From: Parietichytrium sp. I65-24A
Taxonomy: Eukaryota > Sar > Bigyra > Thraustochytrida > Thraustochytriidae
Reading direction: 5' to 3'
NCBI GenBank assembly: GCA_012862575.1
Contig: BLSF01000100.1
Coordinates: 20,102-84,101 of the forward strand
DNA: 64,000 nt
Part shown: piece after piece, positions 48,943 to 59,568 of the stretch
Position numbering within the stretch: the stretch's first letter is position 1
Layout of the letters: the number at the start of each line of letters is the position of its first letter
Notes under the pieces: generated by a model
What the model was told of the DNA's origin: nothing
Seen by the model: the letters and a program-made list of their open reading frames with translations, nothing else
Database searches by the model: none
Position numbers and translations under genes: made by a program

Positions 48943-50466
48943 ATGACCGGCTTATTTTTGGTGTGCGATTTGGATCACACGCTGGTCCATACGACCCAGA
49001 CGATGCCCTCCCTGAGCGAGTTGTCCTGTGGGGAGGTAATGAGGGTGGATGTGACGCCGGTTCGGCCGTCCATTTACTGGGTGAAGCTGCGGCCTGGTGT
49101 GCAGAATTTTCTTCGCAAATGCAGAGCGTTGGGTCTGGCGCTTGGCTGCTACACGAATGGCATCGAAGACTATGCAGCACCAGTGCTCAAGTGCATCGAC
49201 CCGGACAATAGGCTTTTCCAGTCCCGCATCATCTATCGAGCGAATGCAGAAAGGTCGGAGCAAAAGTCGCTGCAAATGTTTGCAGAACGGTTCGGAGTGG
49301 ATATGGGGTCTTGCATCGTTCTCGATGACCGCATGGACGTATGGTTGGAGAAGCTGGATAGTATTATCCGTATTAAGCCGTTCTCTTTCTTTGCGGAAGG
49401 CATCCGGAAAACGGATCAGTTCGTTGGCGCAGGACGCGATAGCTACCCAAAATACGTGGAATTCACCATGTCATTTGACGATCAAGATTGCAAAGCTCTG
49501 GAGGTTTTGTACGGCGTCATTGAGGGTGCTGTGAGGAGTGTCCGGACCGGCGCGAGTGAGACAATATCAATGGCCTTGGCTACGCAAAGGCAGCAAATTT
49601 TTAAGGGGATGGTGCTCTCTTTCTCTGGCGTGTTTCAACAGGGCGTGGAAGTTTCGGAACAGCTCATTTGGCAGGAGGCAGGACGGGCAGGGGCAGAGTG
49701 TGTAAACAACATTTCCGCGAAAACGACGCATTTAATCCTGGAGGGAGACCGTAAAACCAGCAAATTTAATACTGCGCTTAAAATGAAGACCAAGGTGGTT
49801 TCACTGACGTGGCTCATAGAGTCTCTAAATCAGTGGAAAGCTTTACCAGAGGACACGTTCGTACCGCATTTGGTGTCTAAAAAGCCCCCACCCAAAGCAC
49901 CGGAGCCCGCTCCCACTTCTGAACTGCTTGCTTTGTTGCCAGAGCCTGTCAGTGATCCACAGACTTGGGGCAGTGGAGAACGCAAAGCAAGCCTTGAACC
50001 TCAACCAGCACAAAACGACTATTCAGCACTTTTAAAAAGCTTGGATCACGAGAACGAGCTGACTCAGAGGATTACCTCTTACGCTCCGATTCTCTCGGAG
50101 GCAAAGGCTGTTACTTCCGCGCCCTTGGCTCCGGACACGAAAACTTCGGCAGCATCGGCAGCGTTTGAGGCTGTGATGAACGATTCAAACCATGGTTCAT
50201 CACTAAAAACGGCCTCTTTCCTCGCTCAAGCCAGGAGTGATAAAGGCGCCGCGTCCAGTCATAAGAGGCCCAAGTTGAGCAGGCAATCGAGCAGCTCGAA
50301 GACGGATAGTCTGCAGACCCTTAAAGCAAACACAGCCAGTATCTACGAAGCTCAGAGGATGCTTAACCAGCTTGCAGAACAAGAGAGATTGTCAACATCA
50401 AAGCGCGACAAGGGTCAATCCCGTTTGAGATCGGTGGCCTCTGGACTTCGGAAATCTGGTTTCTAA
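48943..50466 (+). CDS. FCP1-like RNA polymerase II CTD phosphatase with BRCT domain
   Basis: The protein has 507 residues. The FCPH catalytic domain (about 1-195) opens with CDLDHTLVH, the DxDxT motif with Asp9 as nucleophile and Asp11 as acid/base, and includes LRPGVQNFLRK near 50, YTNG near 70 and VLDDRMDVW near 126, the FCP1-type second metal motif. A BRCT domain follows at about 215-305 (FSGVF near 226, THLI near 263, VVSLTWLIESL near 285). The last 180 residues are low in structure, Ser/Lys-rich, with basic patches that could be nuclear localisation signals. Family members dephosphorylate the heptad-repeat tail of RNA polymerase II to recycle it. The protein is short for FCP1 (usually 700-960 residues) and starts directly with the catalytic domain. 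Confidence 0.9.
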   Translation: MTGLFLVCDLDHTLVHTTQTMPSLSELSCGEVMRVDVTPVRPSIYWVKLRPGVQNFLRKCRALGLALGCYTNGIEDYAAPVLKCIDPDNRLFQSRIIYRANAERSEQKSLQMFAERFGVDMGSCIVLDDRMDVWLEKLDSIIRIKPFSFFAEGIRKTDQFVGAGRDSYPKYVEFTMSFDDQDCKALEVLYGVIEGAVRSVRTGASETISMALATQRQQIFKGMVLSFSGVFQQGVEVSEQLIWQEAGRAGAECVNNISAKTTHLILEGDRKTSKFNTALKMKTKVVSLTWLIESLNQWKALPEDTFVPHLVSKKPPPKAPEPAPTSELLALLPEPVSDPQTWGSGERKASLEPQPAQNDYSALLKSLDHENELTQRITSYAPILSEAKAVTSAPLAPDTKTSAASAAFEAVMNDSNHGSSLKTASFLAQARSDKGAASSHKRPKLSRQSSSSKTDSLQTLKANTASIYEAQRMLNQLAEQERLSTSKRDKGQSRLRSVASGLRKSGF

Positions 50467-51192
50467 CCCCTTTGGCGATACGAACTCGGGATATAGTTTT
50501 TGACGTGCATGCAACTCTCGTTTCTATGGCGCGATCTATTGCTGCTCTTTGCTGAGTCACTAGGGTCGTCGGACTTTTGCACCCGCCGGCAGCGTGTACA
50601 CTGCAATTTTGCAAGACTCAAGGAGTTTACGCGTCGCGAGAAAGATTTGGTCGAAAATCAGCTTTGTTGATAGCGAGTGCAAGCCTCACGTTGGTACACT
50701 GCCGATTTGCTTTCATTTCAGTGACAAATGGTTCATTGTCTGTGAATGTCCTGAAAGAGGTCTAAAGGTGCGCAACCAATGAAAAACTCTAAAAGATGCT
50801 GACAATGAAGGCTGTTCTGCTTTTTCATTTCCCCATGCCTGCGCTTGCGAGAGAGCGAATTTACCTCAGTCGTTGGCGATCGTCTGAGTTGAGGACAATT
50901 AAAAACCTGTGTTGCTTGTTAAAATTTTATTGATTGGTCTTGATTGAAAGGAAATAAAGAAGAAGTAGAAAAAAAAAGAAAGAACAATTCTGAGAGGGGA
51001 AGTAAGAAAAGCGAGGCAGAAAATAGCAAATATTTTTTTCAATTTGGACAAATTTGGACATGTGAAGGTCATACAAAACTCAAAACTCGAAGAAGCGGAG
51101 AGTGTGTATCTACAAGGGCTAACGATATGAGGAGGGTCGAACGGCGTTGTTGGCCGTATTGTATGTTGTATGTTGTACCTGGACAACGCAGA
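50467..51192. other. Convergent 3' gap
   Basis: 726 bp between the stops of the FCP1-like and cyclin genes. It becomes A-rich (GAAAGAA type) near 50945-51045. No domain was found in any frame. Confidence 0.6.
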
Positions 51193-52005
51193 CTAACCGG
51201 TGAATGAGTAGTCGCGAGCACGCGGCATAAGGATACATAAAGTGCGTACGAACTGTGCCTCGGAGACGAAAAGCTTGAAATGGAGCATGGTGCAAAGTTC
51301 CAATTCGAAGCGGGACAAGCATGCGGAGCTAACGCCCCCGACGCGGGCCATGAATTTGTTGGGAATGGTCTTGTCGCGCCACTGCTTCGTGCACACCACC
51401 AAGCAGGTCAGCAAAAGTCTATGAACATTGGTTTGGGTGAGACGAAAGTCTCGGTTCTCGTTGATGAGGCGGTCGACGTATACACAAGAGATGACGAGCA
51501 TGCCGAAACCGGGCGACACCGTCGAGAGCTCGGGCCTGCTGATATCCGCGGCATGGTCGTTGGTCTCGCTGTCTTTGTCTTTGTTTAAATCGTCAAGCTG
51601 AAACACTTCGTTGAGGTAGCCAATGCACCGCTTGAGGTACTGGTAGAGGCCGAGCTTCGGCACCGTGCCAACCGAGAAAGGTGCCTCTTCCACTGCGTCC
51701 TCGGCGCCATTGAGACACGCGAGCCTCCAAAAAGACTTGCACAGTGTACGCAGAATCTCGTCTTCGTTAATCTGCGGCTTGATGGCTTGCAGCAGCAGCT
51801 GCCCCAGGCAAGGTGTGATCTCGCCGACCAACCCGTCAGCGTCGTCGGCGATACACGACCTGTCCGCGGGAGGGCTGCGATATGTCGCAGGGTTTGAATT
51901 TGAGGGCGAGCCAACCTTGTTTGAATCTGAGGGCGAGCCAACCTTCGTTCCGCCCTGAATCTTAATCTGCGCGCGCGGCGCGACCGCGATCGCCTCTGGG
52001 GCCAT
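51193..52005 (-). CDS. PHO80-like (P/U-type) cyclin
   Basis: The protein has 270 residues. A single cyclin box of the PHO80 family occupies about 115-262: VYVDRLI near 175, NVHRLLLTCLVV near 192, KQWRDKTIPNKFMARVGGVS near 207 and a FELELCTMLHFKLFVS end. These are the hallmark segments of cyclins that pair with Pho85/CDK5-like kinases. The DDxxYxN core usual in this family is RDKTIPN here. The N-terminal 60 residues are Ser/Pro/Asn-rich and contain a tandem KVGSPSxSN duplication encoded by a 27-bp DNA repeat. A role in nutrient or phosphate signalling or cell-cycle entry is typical of the family; the kinase partner is not in this window. Confidence 0.88.
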   Translation of the reverse strand: MAPEAIAVAPRAQIKIQGGTKVGSPSDSNKVGSPSNSNPATYRSPPADRSCIADDADGLVGEITPCLGQLLLQAIKPQINEDEILRTLCKSFWRLACLNGAEDAVEEAPFSVGTVPKLGLYQYLKRCIGYLNEVFQLDDLNKDKDSETNDHAADISRPELSTVSPGFGMLVISCVYVDRLINENRDFRLTQTNVHRLLLTCLVVCTKQWRDKTIPNKFMARVGGVSSACLSRFELELCTMLHFKLFVSEAQFVRTLCILMPRARDYSFTG

Positions 52006-53498
52006 TCTTCGCGGGTCGCTGCGAGTTGAGCTTCACGCCCTTCTTCCGCAGTCCCGCTCGCCACACCGACAACTCTCCGCAGCTATCCAGCAATCAACCG
52101 CCGCCAGCAAACTTCCTCCGAGCGCACCTCGACCGCCAAACCTCAGCCACACACGCGCGCGCGAGCAGTCGCCGTTGTAAACCCTGGCTTCTCGATGTAT
52201 CGACGTATCGACGCTCTCTTTGTCTCTTTGTCTCTTTGTATATCGCAGCGCCAGTGCCAGTGCCAGTGCCACTGCTCTGCGCAAAGGTGGTGAACGGTGT
52301 TTGCCAACTTTTGCTCTTTCGTTGCAATTGCGTGACAGGGTCTTTATGGGTCTTGGTTCAGACCCAGCGTGGCTGTGAATGCGTTCCAAGCTGACTGAGA
52401 AACTAGGCGACAATTGCATCAAGATCAAATGTCAATAATGACAATGATGTAAAGAAAGGGGAAGGAGGGAGGGAGCTATAGCTCTTACGCACGCCACACA
52501 TCAAGCTCGCAGGACTATGACGCCAGTACGCGCCATGGTAAGCCCACCGCTTCCCCGCACTGTATCGTGTGTGAGAGAGAGAGAGAGAGAGAGAGACTGA
52601 CTGCTGGACTGACTTGCCAATTGTGTGAGGAATGCCTCATTTCACATTCCTCAGTACCCAACTTGCTTTCCTCTCTCTCTCTCTCTCTCTCTCAGTCTCG
52701 TGTGAGTGACGTTTGTTTGTTGGCTTGTTTGTTCGGTCAAAGTACATTATCAGGTGACTATAGGCCAACTCTCTTTCAATCTCCTACATCTTTGCATCGG
52801 GCTCTTCGTTGACCAGATTGATTCAGAGACTCTGCTCCAGCCGAGCCAAGCAACTCGTCGTTCTTCGCAGTCGACGAGAGCAATCCGGCTTGCATTAACT
52901 GTAGAACTCAAACTTTGAACCATTCAATTCTGAAAATACAACATTCTCTGTCGATTGATAGATTGATTGAGATTGAACAATGAAGTTGATTTGTTTTTAT
53001 AATTCGACGGCACTTTTTCTTTCTTCCGTGGACATTTCGTGCTCGCCATACATTCCAACTACTACAGTAAATAATAACCAGACCCCATTCGCCGCGGCTG
53101 CTCACCGTGAGGTACTGCTTACCGTTAACACTAACCAGGTGCTAGCTCTGCGATGTACTTTTTACTAGCGTATTGATTAGTCAGCGCATAGGCCCTCGAG
53201 CACACGGCGGATCGCTCGAGATTAGCTGGATGCGTAGTGGAAGGCTACCCGATAGTGAGATGCTATGCCTGCGACTAGGGAAGGAGAGAGAAACTGCTAA
53301 GGAATTCGGTGGGAGAGCAGTAAGGAGCGACAAGGCTCCACTCCGAAGACGTCGTCGATTTTTTGCTTTCACAGTCAGACGGACAATTTCTGCCGATTTT
53401 GCTGCGCTACGGTGCGCTACCATCCTACCGCGTTGTTTGCAAAGATCAGTCAATCAATAACAAATTCGTTTCTTTTTATCTGCTGAGAAGTTGATGCC

Positions 53499-53535
53499 CT
53501 TCTTTCCTTCCTTCCTTCCTTCCTTCCTTCCTTCC
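53499..53535. repeat. TTCC tetranucleotide array
   Basis: About nine tandem TTCC units. Confidence 0.85.
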
Positions 53536-53750
53536 TCTCTTTTTCCCTTTTTCATTCCTCTCTTCCCGAGTCGGAACAATGATTATGATGGAAACAATGT
53601 AAATTCACGAATCACATACAGTACTATCTACTATCTACTTTCCATCATTTATTCTCATACCAATCCATCCCTTTTTTCCCCCTGGAATTAGTCCACGAGT
53701 CCAATGTTCAAGTTGACGAGTCAACCATTCCAACAGTCCACGAGCGGCGA

Positions 53751-53765
53751 CAGAGAGAGACAGAG

Positions 53766-53802
<37 letters not shown>

Positions 53803-53835
53803 AAGAAAGAAAGAAAGAGAAAGAAAGAAAGAGGG
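53751..53835. repeat. GAAA/GAGA purine array
   Basis: 85 bp of mixed GA, GAAA and GAGA units, all purine on the plus strand. Confidence 0.85.
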
Positions 53836-56800
53836 ACGGTGAAGGGGTGGTTGAACTTGACTCTGACTCTGGACTAGCAAGACTCGACTGGCCTCGAGTA
53901 CACTCGGTACAGCCAATGGGAGGTTGTGTTTGCGGGTATTTGAAAAAATGAGAAGCAAACAGAATTCAGACAATTGATAACAGGAAAGAGAAGAGCGAGA
54001 AGCTGTTCTGAATTTAATTTTGAATTAATAATTCTGAATTTTGACTGTGAGTTTTGATTTGATCAAAGCTGTAAAATCGGAAATAGTGCGTTCAGGCGAT
54101 GGCTGCAAGGAAACCGGCGTCAAGTTATCGACGATGAGCCCATCGAGTCGCTCGTCCCTATTGTGTCTCTCGGTGCTCACAGCATTGCCCACGGAGGTTG
54201 TGGAGGCGAGTCGGAGCAAATCAGAACAGAACACAGCGATGAACTGGAGTTTTGGACCGTCCAAGGGTGTTTCCAACAGCGCATTATTATTTCAAAGATC
54301 ATCAACACCCACCGTAGCTCCTTTCAATCGTGTGCCGATGCTACTCACTCGGGCTGCCAGTTCCCACTGCGCGCCAAGCCGGTGAATTCACATCTCAGTT
54401 GAAGACTGCTCGTGTTCGATTTTTCTGAGTCCGGTAAGAAAGCAGGGGCCATGGGGGATCGACCCCTGAGGTGGAGATGGGGGATTGCCGCGCGCACAAA
54501 GTATTACAGGATCGGTGGCTCTCGTTGGCCTTGAATGAGTCCCCTGCCAATGGCTCCCCTGGCTGTTGAGTTGGCTCAGCTTGCTGAGCTGCGGCGATCG
54601 AGAACACGACGGAAAGAGACGCTCCGGTTCCGGTTCCGGGATCAATAGGGACCAAAATCTCCGCGACGTTTCACGAACCATCAAGAAGTTTCCGCGGCGC
54701 CTGCCGCCATGGACAGTTGAAAAGAAATTTCTCACCTCTGTCAACCTCCACTAGGGACGAACTGAATTTCCGTGAAAACCAAAAAGAGCCAGGTAAACAC
54801 ATGTACTCAGTGCATGGACCATATGAGAGGAGCAAGCTCTTGCAACGAGCCAGCGCTGTCGTTGATAGGAAACCAGCTGAACTGTAACTTGTTGAATTGA
54901 ATTTGAATGATTAACTGTTTTTGTAAAAAGAAAAAATTGATCCATCTTGCGTTCGTTGCATTGCACTCTACGAGAATCACGTACAGCACTCACACAGCCA
55001 ATACAGTACTAGCACCAGCTAATCAGTCAGCCTTCAACTTGCTACCCCATTGTGATAGTGTACGACTTTTGTTACGACTGTACGTCCCAAAAGTTCGGAG
55101 ATGCACAGCCCCTCTAACGGCTACGGTGGTGGCTATGCGGCAGTAGCAACAATTAGCAACGCCGATTATTGAGTGTGCGCCACTTTTCATTTTCATTCAT
55201 TTATTCACCTGTCAAAGGAGAAGAAAAGGAAAAAGGAGGAAGCAGGTTTATCTTCTATGAGTCCTCCCAATAGTCGGGAATCGAAACTCGAAAGCTCGTT
55301 ACGATCATCTACATGAAATCGTGTGCTCTGCACTCTGACCTGTTCATGAAAAACACAGTCAAGATGTGACACCTGCTCACGACTGAAAAGAAGACCTTCA
55401 ACTCTGCCACTGTGTGTTCGATCAATCTCAAAGAAGAATGTAGAATTTAGAAATTAGAAACCTGTAAAAAATGTAGCCTGCATGTGGGGTGCTAGTGAAG
55501 TCCCACCTTGCGGACTAAGAGGGGAAGAGTTCACAGACTCACCTTTGGGAGTGCTGGGTCACGGCATCCCTGGCTCGTGTACGGTTACTTTTTACAGGAG
55601 GGAGCTGCTCTTTCCAAACCCAAGCTCGCCGCCTCTGGCAGCTACTGTAGTTGTGATATCGCCTAAGACGGCTTGATGGTGTGCGATTTTGACGCGGAAG
55701 GTATCCTACTGTGAGCGGTATACGCGTGGTGGGATGGGGCAAAAAGAAAGCGATTGCTTTGGGAATTCCCGGCAGTGTAGAATGTCACCGTGGATAGCAT
55801 TAAACGTAATCTTCCATAAGAATGGAATTCAGCCTGGCTGCAGTCTCGTCGGCGCCCGGAGTTTAAATAGTACTACAGCTACTCAAAGGAACTGCATAAG
55901 AGAATCGACAACACAAGATTCGTTTGGGCATTTCACATCCCAGTCAAAACTAAACTCATCAAATTTGCACACACGAACAGTCTCAAAAAAAGACAAAGTC
56001 TAAAACCAACCACCCAAGAATTCACAGTCTGAAGCGTCTAAATCTAGAACTTCCCATAGAAACCCCGGAAATTCAGTTCAGAATAACACATTCCTGAACA
56101 GAACATTCAGCAAAGAATTGTTTGCTAAAAAATTGAGCTATAGCAATTAGCTACAGAGCGGTGAGACTTTTGTAGCCGCTCTTTCAGTTTCTCGAGACAA
56201 TTGCAGAGCGTCTCGTCCGTTCTCCCGAACAATACAGAGCCCGGTGTGATCTTATCCGGCTTTGTTCTCAAACGAAGCGCTGATGAACCCCAGGTCGTGT
56301 AGTGGAGAATTCATGCCGGAGCAACAGGCTGCAGCCCAGTTTTCAAGCGACATTTTTTTTTTCTTCAGTCAATGAATGAATAATGATTGTCTTTTCAGTC
56401 TTTTCTTGACAGTGAGTTGAAATCGATGGAATTGATTTATTGAGGGAAAGGAAAGAAAGGAAAGGCAATGAGAAGAGGAAAGAAAGGCAAGGCATTGAGA
56501 GCGCTGTAAGACGGTGTGTTTATGGAGACGAACGCAGAGCAGTTTGAGTGGTCTCCCAGCGAAACCATCGCACGCAACTTGGCAACTCGGATTACTTGGA
56601 TGGAGAATTTAGTGAATTCTTTCACAGTCAACATAACTCCGCATTTTGCATTCCGCACGGACGAAAGTTTCCCTGGATTCTGTTTTCGACAGAATTCAGA
56701 GAGAAGTGTACTAGGTACACGCTGTACACGCTGCCAGCTCCATGCGAATTCGATTCGACCGAATTCCGAATTTTGATGACGTTTCTTCCATGCACTGCGA

Positions 56801-59568
56801 AATGCGCATATGCGCATATGTGCACATGCGCCAGGTTGGTTGCACGGCGACAAACGACGGCGTGAATTGAATGTCCAGAGGGAGCTCCTTCCTTGCATCC
56901 CTTTCTCTCTCACTCTCTCTCTCTCTCTCTCTCATTCTCCGTCTGCTGTGGCTGTGGCTGTTACGTTTCGGTTTGTGTTCGCGGGGAATTTGACACTCCC
57001 GCAATGGGCCGCGGATGAAAGCTGGAGGTGGGGAATGGAGCGGGAGCGAATGACGAATGATTGGTCTTTCAGACTCCCGAATTCACAGTCAGAACTGTGG
57101 GCTTTTACATTCTCAGGACGAGCTTCTTTTCTTGTTGTACCTGCGTATTTGTATAGATCGCAGGGCAACATTTATTTATTTATTTATTCACCTCTTTCAG
57201 GTTGGAGGAAACCATGCTCTCTGCGCCCGCGATGAATACCTTTGTGCGCAAAGATTGCGCTCGCTTCGCCACGACCTCGGAAGTAAGTAAGCAACGCACC
57301 GAGTCACAGTGCAATGGTTCACCGGATCTGAGGGTACACTGAGGGTAATGACTCAATTTGCTCTGGCCGATGATCGTGAGTGGAATTCGTGTGCCTGGCT
57401 GCAACCGACCTTTTCGCTTTCACACGTGCGGATTTTCAATGAGAACCCCCTCACAGCCCGGGACTCCTGTGTCCTGAATGATCCTGAACGGTTGACTTGG
57501 CTGCGAAAGAGAAGTATCCTCTCTCTGTCAGTGCCTGCTCGCGAAATGCACATTTTGGTATGACGGGTTGGTGACCACGGTCGTGACTGCTCTCTCGAAC
57601 ACTGACTTCAGAAGATTCTTTCGTAACCGTCCGCACGACCACTTCCTTTTACTTTGTGACTTTCACCGATAACGTGCCCCTCCCCTTCCCCCCTTCTCCC
57701 AACCGAAAAAAGGTCACCAAGAAACATTCTGGAGCGAAGAATAGAAACATATTTGCAGGTTACAAGAGCTCCGAAGACGCTTTCTGCATTCCAAATTCTG
57801 TTCTTCTGTAAAAAACTGAGCTCCCAATCTTAAAGTCGCGGCAGTCCACTCCGGTCATCGCTTCAGGCAGAAGGTTTCTGCAGCACAGTCAAGAACATCA
57901 GCCACCAGCGCGACACAAAACTTTATGACTGCGGACGGCAAGTAATCTTGCGCCAGGTCACGTCAGGCCAGGTCGACACGAGGTCCGCAGTAATGTGTAT
58001 CAACTTGTTGTATTCCAAAAAACAACTCTCAGGAATGATGCCTTGACCCAAAGCTCGGCCAGCTCGGCCTGCCACTATTTTGTGTCTCCTAGGCGGATAT
58101 GACATCATTTTTGGCCCAATCCCCTTGTTTTTCGTGTCACGAAACGGATGCTTTTTGCTTCGTTTGCTTGAGAAACGCTCCAAGCAGCCTGGGCTCAAGA
58201 AGTGCGTTCTTAGCCTTCTTCCTTTTCATTTTTTTCCAATCAAAGAGGCTATCTGGGCAGAACGGATGCATGACTACGCAGCGTGATCGAAATTCGAAAG
58301 CACAAGTGACTGGGAAAAAAACGTTGGCCAACGTGTCAGCGAGCTCTCCGGAGGTGCAGGGATGGCAGCGAGTCTATCACAGTCGCCTCCGTTCTAGAAT
58401 GTGGGTAATTATCGCTGAGAGCCCAACAATAAAGGAAGGAAACGTGAGCGCATTTTCCATGGAACGTCTTCTGCGCAGCGCGGTCCTTGTCTTTTGCAGC
58501 CAGCTCCCTCATTTCCATTTTCGGACGGAACACTCCGAGACGGTGCAAGCGCAGACTGTTGTTAGCGAGTCACAGTGAAGCCGAATGAGCTCGAGGAGAG
58601 ATAGGTCTCGCACGCTGCGCCTTTAATCTGCGTTTGGGAGCCGTCTCTCTGCTCAGCAAGCGCAGAAGGAAGGAATATTGGAACGCTGTTGCAGTCGTCT
58701 GTGCAAAATTCACTGAACCGCTGCTGTTTGCGAGAGGTAGGATACCTAGTTGGGAATTTGGGACGAAGAGGCTGCAGCAAGGACTCAGTACCGCGCTCTT
58801 CGAGGTGGGGCCTACATTCTCGACTTTGCTTGAAGCTTGACGGTCGTGTGACACTTCTGTGAACTTTAACTCAACTCTCTTTCTGAAACCTAGAAAGCTC
58901 GATGGGCGGACAAGCCTTCATCCAATCAAAACGCAACGCTGCAGCCCTCTCACTCATCCTACCGGGCCTCACTCTCTCGAGGTGGAATCGAGCTCACGCA
59001 ATGGGCAAGATCCTCGCTGCACCCAAATTTGTGACAGCTGTCCAACAATCATTTGCTCGCGTTTCAGATTGTTTAAAAAGTCATCTTCAAAAAAGTTCAC
59101 TTGTCAACTCGAAAGGTGTTTCGCGGCGTGCAGCCTACGCGCCCCGTCCCGGCTTTCCACTCTTTACTTTTCTTCCGTCGAAAAGTCACTACCGTACGGG
59201 AAACGGGTGCGAGCTTCACTTGATTTGGTTTGGGACGTTTTGGACGGTAAATCTAGGGCTGCAGGATCCTTCTTGTTGCAGAGGGCGCCAGAGAATAGAA
59301 TTGACGGCGTGTTTCCTCTGCACATGATTTGTCGTGGCAAGGGCCCTTCAGGAGGTACCTCATCAGACTGCACTATATTTGGAGAGAATGCAATGTATTC
59401 GTGACGCAACTAACCCTGCGTGGAACCCAGCCAGAGGTGCTGATGAAAGGGACACGTCTAAAATGGAGAACGGCAAAGACAAAATAAAGAAACAAAGAAA
59501 AAAAATCAAAGAGAAAGGGAGAGGGGTGTGGACCACGGAACACAGGATGTGTAAAGCTGGCGGTTCTC

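Larger units (their letters stand above)
52006..59568. other. 7.6-kb region without a recognisable gene
   Basis: The longest gene-free stretch. It holds GA/CT runs (52569-52595, 52672-52693, 56905-56932), TTCC (53499-53535) and GAAA/GAGA arrays (53751-53835). TTCACAGTCA-like motifs lie near 53367, 54041, 56404, 56620 and 57081, several close to GAATTC segments. Frames of 80-180 codons exist on both strands but none shows a domain, and the best have the Ser/Arg/Cys composition of chance frames. Unlike the other long spacers it lies between the 5' end of one gene and the 3' end of another, so a missed multi-exon gene is possible. Confidence 0.55.

Noticed and set aside
48585-49211. 208-codon plus-strand frame before and over the FCP1-like gene
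   Set aside because: It has Cys/Leu/Val-rich biased composition, lacks domains and overlaps the FCP1-like coding sequence in another frame.
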